A DNA stretch of 11,956 nucleotides from Gammaproteobacteria bacterium (GTDB lineage Bacteria; Pseudomonadota; Gammaproteobacteria; Steroidobacterales; Steroidobacteraceae), in contig JASHVF010000141.1 of NCBI GenBank assembly GCA_030039615.1, forward strand, positions 1 through 11,956, read 5' to 3'. Under the pieces are notes generated by a model that saw only the letters and a list, made by a program, of their open reading frames with translations, was not told the DNA's origin and did not search any database. This document shows, in pieces, positions 1 to 6,858 of the stretch (position 1 is its first letter; each line of letters begins with the position of its first letter). A program made the translations under genes and the position numbers.

Positions 1-302
1 GGGCTCGCCGACAGCTTCACGTCGATCGAGGCGCTCGAGATCATGTCCTCGTAGTAGTTGTAGGTGAGCGAGAGGTTGTCGCCCACCTTCTTGCGGATCA
101 GCACCGAGGGTCCCTGCACGGTGATGTCGCCACCCTGGTAGGAGTGGTACATGAGATCCGCCTCGTCCTCGGGCAGCACGCCGGCGAGCGCCGGCGCCGC
201 GATCACCGCGAGCGCCAGCAGCGTGCGCGCGAACGGCGACCACAGACGGATGCGGCGCGCGCACCCCGCCTCCTGCGCCGCGTCGCCGCGCCTCACCGGC
301 AC
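1..302 (-). CDS. DUF3570 outer membrane protein, N-terminal part (cut by left edge)
   Basis: About 100 residues are visible; the rest lies beyond position 1. From a GTG at 302-300 the reading frame gives a basic n-region, a hydrophobic stretch (LLALAVIAAPALA, residues about 28-40) and then the mature start VLPEDEADLMYHSYQGGDI, followed by GPSVLIRKKVGDNLS and ISSASIDVKLSAS. This is the typical opening of DUF3570 proteins, a family of predicted outer membrane beta-barrels about 400 residues long with no firmly known function. The GTG lies 2 bases after the DUF4266 stop, so the two are probably translationally coupled. A second GTG at 296-294 is an alternative start, and neither has a strong ribosome binding site. 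DUF3570 genes are commonly found beside DUF4266 and thioredoxin genes, as here. The family call is firm; the exact start is not. Confidence 0.85.
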   Translation of the reverse strand, partial: MPVRRGDAAQEAGCARRIRLWSPFARTLLALAVIAAPALAGVLPEDEADLMYHSYQGGDITVQGPSVLIRKKVGDNLSLTYNYYEDMISSASIDVKLSAS

Positions 303-304
303 GG

Positions 305-589
305 CTAGTTGCATCCGCAGCCGCCTCCGACCGCTCCGGTGGCTCCGTGCGAGCCCTCGCGGGTTTCGAACATGTGGTCGCGGTAGGTCGCCGCGATCGA
401 GTTGCGGCTCAGCGACATGATGGGATCGGCGAGGTGCTCGCGCTCGTAGGGCTTGACCCACGGCTCGATCGGCGCGCAGCCGCCGAGCCCGACGGCGAGG
501 ATGAGCGCGGCCAGCAGCGCCGCGCACGCGCGGCCGGCGAGTGAGGCCGCGCCGCGCCGTGCTTCGAGCTGCCGCCCGCCGATCCGCAT
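305..589 (-). CDS. DUF4266 small lipoprotein with C-terminal GGGCGCN tail
   Basis: This 94-residue protein has a basic n-region, a hydrophobic segment (residues about 20-36) and a lipobox ending LGGC38, so it is probably lipid-anchored at the periplasmic face of a membrane. The mature part has the DUF4266 signature: WVKPYEREHLADPIM (residues 44-58), a short polar middle and a glycine-rich tail ending GGGCGCN with Cys91 and Cys93. The mature protein is only about 56 residues, normal for this family. A GGGAG ribosome binding site overlaps the end of the upstream TlpA gene, 8 bases before the ATG, and the genes are 5 bases apart. The tail also contains EGSHGAT (residues 78-84), which resembles the ApbE flavinylation motif DGxxGAT. 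Function is unknown; attachment of a cofactor or metal to the tail is only an inference. Confidence 0.88.
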   Translation of the reverse strand: MRIGGRQLEARRGAASLAGRACAALLAALILAVGLGGCAPIEPWVKPYEREHLADPIMSLSRNSIAATYRDHMFETREGSHGATGAVGGGCGCN

Positions 590-594
590 CGCGC

Positions 595-1086
595 TTACTC
601 CCGCACCAGCGTCCGGATGCTGTCGAGATACTCGTTCTCGTCGCCGGGCTTGTAGCCCCGGTGCAGCACGCGCACCTTGCCGGTGCGGTCGATGATCACG
701 GTGCTCGGCATGCCGGCGACGTCGTACAGCTTGCTGACCTTGCTGTCCTTATCATAAAGAATCGGAAAGCTCACCGGGGTCTGTTTCAGCCACTCGTTGG
801 CGGCGTTCGAGTCCGGCTCGACGTTCACGCCGATCAGGGTGAAGCCCAGCCGGTTGTACTTCTTGTAAATGCTTTCCAGCAACGGCATTTCCTGGCGGCA
901 CGGCCCGCACCAGCTCGCCCAGAAGTTGAGCATCACCACCTGGCCCCTGTACTGGGCCAGGCTCACCGCCGCGCCGGCTTTCGAGCCGAGCGTGAACTGC
1001 GGAGCCGGCGAGCCGGTGGGGTCGGAGGCGAGCGCGGGCAGCGCCAGGGCGGCCGCGGCAATGATGGCTGCGATACGGTTCTTCAT
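595..1086 (-). CDS. TlpA-type periplasmic thioredoxin
   Basis: The predicted protein is 163 residues, a usual TlpA/ResA length. Residues 1-20 form a signal peptide (MKNRIAAII...ALPALA), followed by a thioredoxin fold of the AhpC/TSA-Redoxin type. The redox motif is WCGPC (Cys60, Cys63) in the context LNFWASWCGPCRQEMPLL, and the cis-proline is Pro127 in GMPSTVIIDR, both intact. The start was chosen at ATG 1086-1084 because GAGGGA lies 6 bases upstream and the signal peptide begins there; the frame is open further upstream, but that extension runs through the preceding gene. TlpA and ResA proteins reduce disulfides in the periplasm, for example on apocytochrome haem-binding cysteines or copper sites. 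Here it sits directly before a Cys-tailed DUF4266 lipoprotein and in an operon with an HzsA-like cytochrome, so keeping one of these thiol pairs reduced is a reasonable inference. Confidence 0.93.
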   Translation of the reverse strand: MKNRIAAIIAAAALALPALASDPTGSPAPQFTLGSKAGAAVSLAQYRGQVVMLNFWASWCGPCRQEMPLLESIYKKYNRLGFTLIGVNVEPDSNAANEWLKQTPVSFPILYDKDSKVSKLYDVAGMPSTVIIDRTGKVRVLHRGYKPGDENEYLDSIRTLVRE

Positions 1087-1102
1087 CGTGCGTCCCTCAT
1101 GA

Positions 1103-1822
1103 CTAGAAGAAGACGGTCGCACCCATGCGCGCTTCGAGGTTGTTGGTGAGCTTGGTGATGCCGAGCAGACTCGACTGGAACACGTGGTCCTGCACCGTGA
1201 CGTGCAGCGCCAGCCAGTCCACCGGTACGACGCGATAGCCGCCGCCAAAGTTCACCGTGAACTTCGTATCCCCGGCGAAGTCGGTGGCACCGAAGCCGCC
1301 GAGGACGTAAAAAGCACTCGTCATGGCGACGCCGCGACCGAGAAAGGCCTCGCCCGGCAGGAAGTTGTAGCCGAGTGAGAGGTCGTAATACGTGAAGCGC
1401 CTCTCAGCTTCGGTAAGCAGCTGCAGGTTTCCGCTCAGGGTCTCGAAACTCGTGAGTCCGCCGCGGGAACGGCCCACCTCACCCTGCAGGAACAGATCCT
1501 CGGTGACGTGGTAGGCCACCGTGGCGCCGTAGTCCGGATTGGTGCCGAAATCCTCGATGGACAGCGCGCCGTAGAAGAGGCCCAGCTCGACGTTCGAGCT
1601 CCTGATCCGCGGCACTTTCACCTGCCGGCGCTCCACCTGCGGCTCGATCACCCGCGGCGGCGCCTGGTCCTCGCTCGGGCCGGTGTTGTCGGCGCTCGCC
1701 GACGAGCTGCCGGTGCCGGAGGCGTTCTGGTTGCCGTGATGAAACCAGTTGCGCACCGAGGCGCAGCCGGGAAGCAGGGCGAGCGCGGCCGTCAGTAGAA
1801 GAACGCGAATCCCAGTTTCCAT
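1103..1822 (-). CDS. Lipoprotein with outer membrane beta-barrel domain
   Basis: This 239-residue protein begins with a short signal peptide and lipobox (ALLPGC20), then a low-complexity Asn/Gly/Ser linker (residues about 29-50) and a Pro/Arg-rich stretch. From about residue 78 (VELGLFYGALS) alternating amphipathic strands run to a C-terminal phenylalanine (ATVFF), the usual signal for assembly into the outer membrane. It resembles the myxobacterial-type outer membrane beta-barrel family (TIGR04565), which is a family-level guess. The gene starts inside the end of the preceding SH3/barrel gene (31-base overlap). Its purine-rich ribosome binding site, GAGGAAGAGGA, is the same DNA that encodes an acidic stretch (NEEEDE) of the upstream protein. 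A lipid anchor combined with a barrel is not standard; the N-terminus may sit on one side of the membrane as a tether. Confidence 0.82.
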   Translation of the reverse strand: METGIRVLLLTAALALLPGCASVRNWFHHGNQNASGTGSSSASADNTGPSEDQAPPRVIEPQVERRQVKVPRIRSSNVELGLFYGALSIEDFGTNPDYGATVAYHVTEDLFLQGEVGRSRGGLTSFETLSGNLQLLTEAERRFTYYDLSLGYNFLPGEAFLGRGVAMTSAFYVLGGFGATDFAGDTKFTVNFGGGYRVVPVDWLALHVTVQDHVFQSSLLGITKLTNNLEARMGATVFF

Positions 1823-2547
1823 TCGTCCTCTTCCTCGTTCTGGTTGCGCTTCGTGAAGATATAGTGCGCCTTGTACTCGGCGCGCATGAAGAAGCGCCGC
1901 GTCAGGTAGTAGCGGATCCCGCCGCCGACGTAGGCGGTCTGCTCGGTGCGGTTGGCCGGGGTGACGAGCGTCGCCTTGGGCTCGGTGTGCGCGAGCCCCA
2001 CCCCGAGCATCAGCAGCGGCGACCAGCGCGACTCGGGAGCGATCACGTGCGTCAGGCCGAGATCGCCGGTTTCGCCGTTGGCGAAGCGGCCGAGGAACTG
2101 CCCGCCGGCCGCCTCGACCGCCATCTGCGGATTGAGCGACACCGACCAGTAGGCCGAGATCAGGTTGGCGCCGCCGTACTCGCCGGCGAACACCCCGAGC
2201 TCGTAGCGGTGCGAGCTGAAGCCCGCCTGGTCGCCGAGCTCGAACTTGAAGGGGGCGCCGTCCGCGGTCACCGTCTTGAGCATGTCGGCCTGACTGGCCC
2301 AGCCCTCGACGCCGCGCTCGGTGCGCACCTTGAACCAGTCGGTGCGGCGGAACAGCACGTCGACGCTCTGATCGCGCGGCACCGCGTGGAACACCGGATA
2401 GCCGCGTCCGGGGCCGGTGTGCAGCTCGAGGTAGGGCTCTTTCACGAACAGCTGCAGGTACTCGCGGGCGGCGCTCATCCCCGGGACCAGCAGCCAGGCG
2501 ACCAGCACCGCGCCCGCCAGCGCCAGCCGCTGTGTCCGCTTCAGCAA
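1792..2547 (-). CDS. SH3-domain protein with C-terminal outer membrane beta-barrel
   Basis: The preferred start is TTG 2547-2545, giving 251 residues, because AGGA lies 5 bases upstream and a clean signal peptide follows (MLKRTQRLALAGAVLVAWLL, cleavage after GMSAA). An ATG at 2613 is in frame but would overlap the preceding gene by 53 bases and add a polar, unhelpful N-terminus. After the signal comes a bacterial SH3-like domain (EYLQLFVKEPYLELHTGPG to GVEGWASQADM, about 60 residues), of the kind that often binds peptidoglycan or partner proteins. The remaining roughly 150 residues look like an eight-stranded barrel (for example YELGVFAGEY, ELGLT-type strands, GGGIRYYLTRRFFMRAEYKAHY) ending KLGFAFFY. 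It lies 13 bases after the HzsA-like stop. A role as an outer membrane to cell wall link is inferred. Confidence 0.82.
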   Translation of the reverse strand: MLKRTQRLALAGAVLVAWLLVPGMSAAREYLQLFVKEPYLELHTGPGRGYPVFHAVPRDQSVDVLFRRTDWFKVRTERGVEGWASQADMLKTVTADGAPFKFELGDQAGFSSHRYELGVFAGEYGGANLISAYWSVSLNPQMAVEAAGGQFLGRFANGETGDLGLTHVIAPESRWSPLLMLGVGLAHTEPKATLVTPANRTEQTAYVGGGIRYYLTRRFFMRAEYKAHYIFTKRNQNEEEDEWKLGFAFFY

Positions 2548-2560
2548 CTCCGTCCTGCGC

Positions 2561-5266
2561 TCAGTTGACTGGCACGTTGGGGTCGAACGGGTTGTTGTAG
2601 TTCTGTGCGCCAATATCCAGCCATTCGGAGATCAGGCGAAGCTCGGCCGGGTTGAGCCAGCCCGGATGTTGCCCTGCCGCTGCGAACAGGCTGAAGAACT
2701 GCGCCGACAGACCGCCATTCGCCGCGCCCGCATTCATGAACGGACCCACCGTCTCGGTGGCCCCGGTCGTCATATTAACAACTATGGTCTGGGGGAACAG
2801 CAGCTCGACGTAGGACGTGAGCTCCGGCGGCTGGGTGGTCGAGACGCTATTGGTCAGATCGAGATGCGCGGCCGGCGTCTGCGCCGCGCCCGCGACGCTG
2901 GTCGGACTGTGGCAGCCCGCCTGGTTGCAGGTGCGACTGATGGCCGCGTTGACGGGATCGGCGCGCACCGCGCTCCAGATGGGCTGGATGTGCTCGGGGT
3001 AGTTGATGATGATGAGGCAGTTGTACGACCAGGTGGTGGCGCACAGCGCGGTGGTCGGAATCGCGGGGATCGGGTTGGTGGGATCGGTATAGCTGTAGGT
3101 GATCGGCGGGTTGGGCGTGGCGTCCGCGGGGTTGGTCCACACATCGGTGTACAGCACGTCGACGCTCGGCACCATCTGCAGGCACGGCGGCGAGTCGGTC
3201 GCACAGCTGACCGCCATGCGCGCTTCGGCCATCGTCTCACCGTTGGACGTCGGGATGAACGCCGAAGGCCCGGTCGCGATGGTGTTCGCAAACGCCACAT
3301 CGGCGGTGCCGCCCGCCCAGGCGGAATTGAACAGGCCCTTGCGGCCGTGCGACACGGGCTGCTGCGCGCCCGCCTGCGGCTTGTGACAGCCGTTGCAGGA
3401 GACGGTCTCGCCGGGCTGCACCTGCAGCCACACTCCCTGCGGCGGCGTGATGTCGCGCGCGTTGGCATCGAGCACGCTCAGGCGGAAGGCGACCTGCGCG
3501 GGTACCTCCAGGTACACCGAGCCGTCCGGCTCGATGGGCGCGTAGCCCATGATCTGGATCATGTAGTTGCTGGCGCCGAAGGCGGCGCCCGACAGGTCGA
3601 CTACCGTCTTGTCGGGGATCGAGACCGCCTTCTCCAGGCGGATGAAGCGCGCCGGGCGCGCGCTCGCCGGCGTCTGCGCCGGGTCGGCGAGTGCGCCGAT
3701 ATTCACCGGCGCACCGCTCGCCGGGTTCACCGCCAGACCGTCGATGTCGTAGACACTGCGGATATCGATGACCCCGACGCCGCTGCTGGCGAAGGTCTCG
3801 GCCTGGCCGGTCGGCACCGCGTCCGGGATGATGTTGGGCGTCGGCTTCGGCTGCGTCGCGACGATGTCCGTGATCATCACGCCCTCGACCGGCGCCACCA
3901 CCGGCATCATGGTGTTCTGCGCCGGATCGAGCATCCAGATGCTGTAGAGCGGCAGCGCGCTCTGCGCCGTGGGACTCGCGAGCGCGCTCGCGGTGCACGC
4001 CACGATCGTCGGCGGCGTGGTCGAGTTGTCGAGCAGCCGGCACTCCGACCAGCTCACCAGCACGCGGCCGCTGCCGTCCCAGAGCGGATAGGCGGAGCTG
4101 AAGCGCCCGCCGGGCGAGGGCCCGGGAATGGTGTAGATGTTCTGCAGCGTGGTGGCGGTGGTCTGCGCCGGGCCGGGGTAGCTCGAGGGCAGATAGTCGT
4201 AGGGGTTCGCCTGCAGCGACTGGAAGTCCTCGGCGTAATGCACGCCGTCGATCACCACCAGGTTGCCGCCGTCGTCGACGTCGGTGTACTGGCGGATGAG
4301 GGACAGGATGCCGCCGCTCTCCATCTCGCGCGGGCGCATGAACTCGACCACCGTGGGGGTGGTGGTGCCGGGCGCCACGGTGCCCGTCATGTGGCTGTTG
4401 ACGCCGTAGTAGAGCTCGAGGTCGGTGCCGTCGGGATTGGAGGAGTACAGCGACATGGCATCGTGCCCGGGGGAGTTGTCCCAGCGGCTCCACAGCACGC
4501 GTCCGTTCTCGAGCAGCGTCGCGTCCTGGTCATGACTCTGGTTGAAGGAGATCTGGTGGATGCCGGTGCCGTCGGGGTTCATCACCTCGAGCACGAAGGC
4601 CGGCTCCTGCCGCGCCTCGTCGTCGTAGGAGAACTGCGGGAAGCCGTAGTTGAGCAGCGCGCCCTGCGACTGGGTCTGGCGCGTGCTCGAGAACACGATG
4701 CGCCCGTCCGCCAGGAAGTGCGGCGACACATCGTTGACGGTGAGCGGGTCGGGGTCGATGGCCGGATTGATCACCGGCGCGAGCGTGTCGGTCGCGATCA
4801 CGTACGACCAGATGCGCCACGACGGCGGATCCTTGGTCTGCTGATTCTTGGTGAGCGGGCCGCGCATCGCGAACACGATGGTGGTGCCGTCGGCCGAGAC
4901 GTCGACGTCCTTGACGTCGTACATGGAGCCGGCGGTGACGCGCGAGGTGATATTGGTCTCGGCGGCGCTCGGCGAGGCGCTGGCGCGCATGTACAGGTCG
5001 GCGCCCGGTACCAGGTCGCGCAGGATCCGCAGGTCGTCCTGCACCAGGGTGCCGTCCTGATTGGTCGGCACGCTGCGCTTCACATAGAAGATCGGATAAT
5101 CGACCGTGGCGGGATCACCCGCCTGGCTGTTGGCGATGTTGACGCTGCCGCCGCCACCGCTGCCGCTGCCGGCGCACGCCGCCAGCGTGGCGGCGCCGAG
5201 CGCCACCAGCAGCGCCGCCGGACCTGCGGACCTCTCGGGTCGTACGCGCGAGTCACTCACGTCCAA
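2561..5266 (-). CDS. HzsA-related diheme lipoprotein (hydrazine synthase alpha-like architecture)
   Basis: At 901 residues this is the largest product. A signal peptide ends in a lipobox (LAAC31), followed by a Ser/Gly linker. Repeated blade-like motifs fill the first half (DVSADGTTIVFA about 122-133, PHFLADGRIVFSS about 182-194, LLENGRVLWSRWDN about 251-264, WDGSGRVLVSW), as in PD40/TolB-type propellers. Two haem-binding motifs follow: C624-NG-C627-H628 and the expanded C780-NQAG-C785-H786. Anammox hydrazine synthase alpha has the same order (propeller, haem domain, haem domain), and database proteins of this type are called HzsA-related. No beta or gamma hydrazine synthase subunit is visible, so hydrazine synthesis should not be inferred. 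The start is TTG 5266-5264 with only a weak ribosome binding site; GTG 5260-5258 is an alternative. It is the first gene of the minus-strand operon. Confidence 0.83.
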   Translation of the reverse strand: MDVSDSRVRPERSAGPAALLVALGAATLAACAGSGSGGGGSVNIANSQAGDPATVDYPIFYVKRSVPTNQDGTLVQDDLRILRDLVPGADLYMRASASPSAAETNITSRVTAGSMYDVKDVDVSADGTTIVFAMRGPLTKNQQTKDPPSWRIWSYVIATDTLAPVINPAIDPDPLTVNDVSPHFLADGRIVFSSTRQTQSQGALLNYGFPQFSYDDEARQEPAFVLEVMNPDGTGIHQISFNQSHDQDATLLENGRVLWSRWDNSPGHDAMSLYSSNPDGTDLELYYGVNSHMTGTVAPGTTTPTVVEFMRPREMESGGILSLIRQYTDVDDGGNLVVIDGVHYAEDFQSLQANPYDYLPSSYPGPAQTTATTLQNIYTIPGPSPGGRFSSAYPLWDGSGRVLVSWSECRLLDNSTTPPTIVACTASALASPTAQSALPLYSIWMLDPAQNTMMPVVAPVEGVMITDIVATQPKPTPNIIPDAVPTGQAETFASSGVGVIDIRSVYDIDGLAVNPASGAPVNIGALADPAQTPASARPARFIRLEKAVSIPDKTVVDLSGAAFGASNYMIQIMGYAPIEPDGSVYLEVPAQVAFRLSVLDANARDITPPQGVWLQVQPGETVSCNGCHKPQAGAQQPVSHGRKGLFNSAWAGGTADVAFANTIATGPSAFIPTSNGETMAEARMAVSCATDSPPCLQMVPSVDVLYTDVWTNPADATPNPPITYSYTDPTNPIPAIPTTALCATTWSYNCLIIINYPEHIQPIWSAVRADPVNAAISRTCNQAGCHSPTSVAGAAQTPAAHLDLTNSVSTTQPPELTSYVELLFPQTIVVNMTTGATETVGPFMNAGAANGGLSAQFFSLFAAAGQHPGWLNPAELRLISEWLDIGAQNYNNPFDPNVPVN

Positions 5267-5295
5267 GTTGCACCACCGTTTCCAGCCGTTGCAGC

Positions 5296-5311
5296 CGCGC
5301 CCGCGGGCGCG
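5296..5311. repeat. 16-base perfect palindrome in the HzsA-like leader
   Basis: CGCGCCCGCGGGCGCG reads the same on both strands and lies about 30 bases upstream of the TTG start of the HzsA-like gene. As RNA it would form a very short-looped GC hairpin that could affect translation of a gene with an already weak start; as DNA it could be an operator. In such GC-rich sequence chance is a real alternative. Confidence 0.4.
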
Positions 5312-5574
5312 AATCTAACGTAATTCGACCTCGGGCCGATGTCTTTTGTCACGCCGGCACTACGTCACGGTACCGGGGCGCGCCGCGTGCTCTGCTCAGC
5401 TTAAGCACAGTGCTTCCGCCCCAGCCGCTACTGGTATGCATTCGGGGCGGCGCCCGCCGTGAACTGGCTCGCAGTTCGCCGCGCAATCATCGGCGCGGGG
5501 CCCATCCGGAGAAAACTGTCGGCGCGCAGCGACGTCAGGCACTTGAGACATTCGGGGAGGGCTTGCGCCGGCCG

Positions 5575-5580
5575 TATAGT
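5575..5580 (+). promoter_or_regulatory. Possible -10 box (TATAGT) for the plus-strand operon
   Basis: TATAGT matches the sigma-70 -10 consensus at five of six bases, an unusual sequence in this GC-rich context, and lies 42 bases before the ATG at 5623. The only nearby -35-like element, TTGAGA at 5543-5548, is 26 bases away, which is too far. If real, the promoter has a weak -35 and probably needs an activator. Confidence 0.3.
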
Positions 5581-5622
5581 CAGCTCGCGCTTTTGGAGAT
5601 TTGCAGGGAGACGACGAGCGCC

Positions 5623-6846
5623 ATGAACGTCATGACTACAGGCACAGGTCGCTGCACGCCGCGCGCCATGCTCGCCGCGTCGTCGCTGTTACTGCTCGCG
5701 CTGCCGTTCGCGGCGCACGCGGGCCCCAACGAGCAGGCCAAGCGCATCTACGAGCGCATCGCCGGCGAGCCGCCCCCGGCCGCGGTGCTGCAGCAGATGG
5801 CGAGCGCCATCTGCGGCGGTACCTGCACGGCGGGCGCCGCGGGCGCCGCACCCGGCAGCTCAGGACTCCTGGCCGCCGCGGCGATCGCCACCAGCGCGCC
5901 GAGCTTCTACAACGTGACGCTGAAGAACTTCGCGATGCCGTGGACCAACCGCGCGGCCACGGTGTTCTCGCCGCTCAACGACTCGGTGGCGACGGTCATC
6001 GGCATGGTGCGCGACAACGTGCCCTTCAACACGCTGCTGGATGCCGACCTCCTCTATACCAGCAACGCTTCGGGGCTGCCGGCGCCCTCGGCCGCCAACA
6101 ACAACCACTACGCGACCGCCGAGACCAACGGCGTCAATCTGATGAGCACCCTGGTGAAGACCACGCAGTCGGGCGTGTACGGCACGCCGAGCGCGGCCAC
6201 CGCGGGAATCATCACCACGCGCGGCATGGCCTCGGCGTTCTTCATCAACGGCACCAACCGCGCCATGTTCCGCTTCACGATGATCAACCAGTTCTGCAAC
6301 GACATGCCGGCGCTCGCCGATACCACGCGGCCGACCGACCACGTGCGCCAGGACGTGGCGCGCTCCCCGGGCGGCGACAGCCAGATCTTCCTCGGCACCT
6401 GCACCGGCTGTCACAGCGGTATGGACGCGATGGCGCAGGCCTTCGCCTACTACAACTACAACGCCACCACCGGAGCGATGGTCTACACCCCGGGCCAGGT
6501 GCAGCCGAAGTACCTGATCAACGCCAGCAACTTCATCTGGGGCTATATCACCCCCGACGACAGCTGGGTCAACCACTGGCGCCAGGGCCCGAACACGGTG
6601 CTCGGCTGGTCGTCGGCGCTCAGCGGCAGCGGCACCGGCGCCAAGTCTCTCGGGCAGGAGCTCGAGAACAGCACCACCTTCGCGCAGTGTCAGGTGAGCA
6701 AGGTCTTCCAGGCGGTCTGCTTCCGCGCTCCGGTGAACAGCACCGACCTCGCCACGGTGGCCTCGATCACCTCGAGCTTCACCGCCGGCGGCTACAACCT
6801 GAAGACCGTCTTCCAGCAGTCAGCCGCCGCCTGTCCGGGGCCGTAA
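5623..6846 (+). CDS. Exported monohaem protein, DUF1592/DUF1588/DUF1585-like
   Basis: From ATG 5623 the protein is 407 residues. AGGGAG lies 12 bases upstream, a rather long spacing; ATG 5632 is an alternative start. Residues 14-33 form a signal peptide (cleavage near AHA-GP). The mature protein opens with KRIYERIAGEPPPAAVLQQM, then a CGGTC pair (Cys64, Cys68), a central segment RGMASAFFINGTNRAMFRF and one haem site, C260-TG-C263-H264, followed by SGMDAMAQAF. The order 'hydrophobic RG..FFI segment, Cys, acidic linker, CxxCH, MD' recalls the DUF1588/DUF1585 regions of planctomycete-type cytochromes, where the haem site is followed by MDP. A C-terminal pair (Cys356, Cys366 in CQVSKVFQAVC) could form a disulfide. 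It is first in the plus-strand operon, 12 bases before the LamG gene. The family link is a remote-similarity judgement; that it is a c-type cytochrome is more secure. Confidence 0.75.
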   Translation: MNVMTTGTGRCTPRAMLAASSLLLLALPFAAHAGPNEQAKRIYERIAGEPPPAAVLQQMASAICGGTCTAGAAGAAPGSSGLLAAAAIATSAPSFYNVTLKNFAMPWTNRAATVFSPLNDSVATVIGMVRDNVPFNTLLDADLLYTSNASGLPAPSAANNNHYATAETNGVNLMSTLVKTTQSGVYGTPSAATAGIITTRGMASAFFINGTNRAMFRFTMINQFCNDMPALADTTRPTDHVRQDVARSPGGDSQIFLGTCTGCHSGMDAMAQAFAYYNYNATTGAMVYTPGQVQPKYLINASNFIWGYITPDDSWVNHWRQGPNTVLGWSSALSGSGTGAKSLGQELENSTTFAQCQVSKVFQAVCFRAPVNSTDLATVASITSSFTAGGYNLKTVFQQSAAACPGP

Positions 6847-6858
6847 GGGAGCACCACG

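Larger units (their letters stand above)
5267..5622. promoter_or_regulatory. Divergent control region between the two operons
   Basis: This 356-base stretch separates the start of the HzsA-like gene (minus) from the DUF1588-like cytochrome gene (plus). I see no convincing gene in it. The plus-strand frame is open back to a GTG at 5410, but that extension is Arg/Pro-rich and places the signal peptide internally. The region must contain the promoters for both operons. It holds a 16-base perfect palindrome (5296-5311), two copies of GTCACG 16 bases apart (5348 and 5364), and a TATAGT box (5575-5580). No clean sigma-70 or sigma-54 promoter pair could be assigned on either strand. Confidence 0.6.

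Noticed and set aside
1087..1248. N-terminal extension of the minus-strand TlpA gene
   Set aside because: It overlaps the barrel gene and has Ser/Thr/Arg-rich shadow composition; ATG 1086 has GAGGGA at the right spacing and a proper signal peptide.
2561..5266. Evidence for anammox metabolism
   Set aside because: HzsA-related proteins occur outside anammox bacteria, and no hydrazine synthase beta/gamma subunit or hydrazine dehydrogenase is present; the rest of the window looks gammaproteobacterial.
2666..5323. Open plus-strand frame of 885 codons opposite the HzsA-like gene
   Set aside because: It is Arg/His/Val/Gly-rich with no domain, signal or ribosome binding site, and arises from the codon bias of a GC-rich gene on the other strand, which has lipobox, propeller and haem motifs.
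5410..5622. N-terminal extension of the monohaem gene from GTG 5410
   Set aside because: The extension is Arg/Pro-rich, lacks a ribosome binding site and would bury the signal peptide about 80 residues into the protein.
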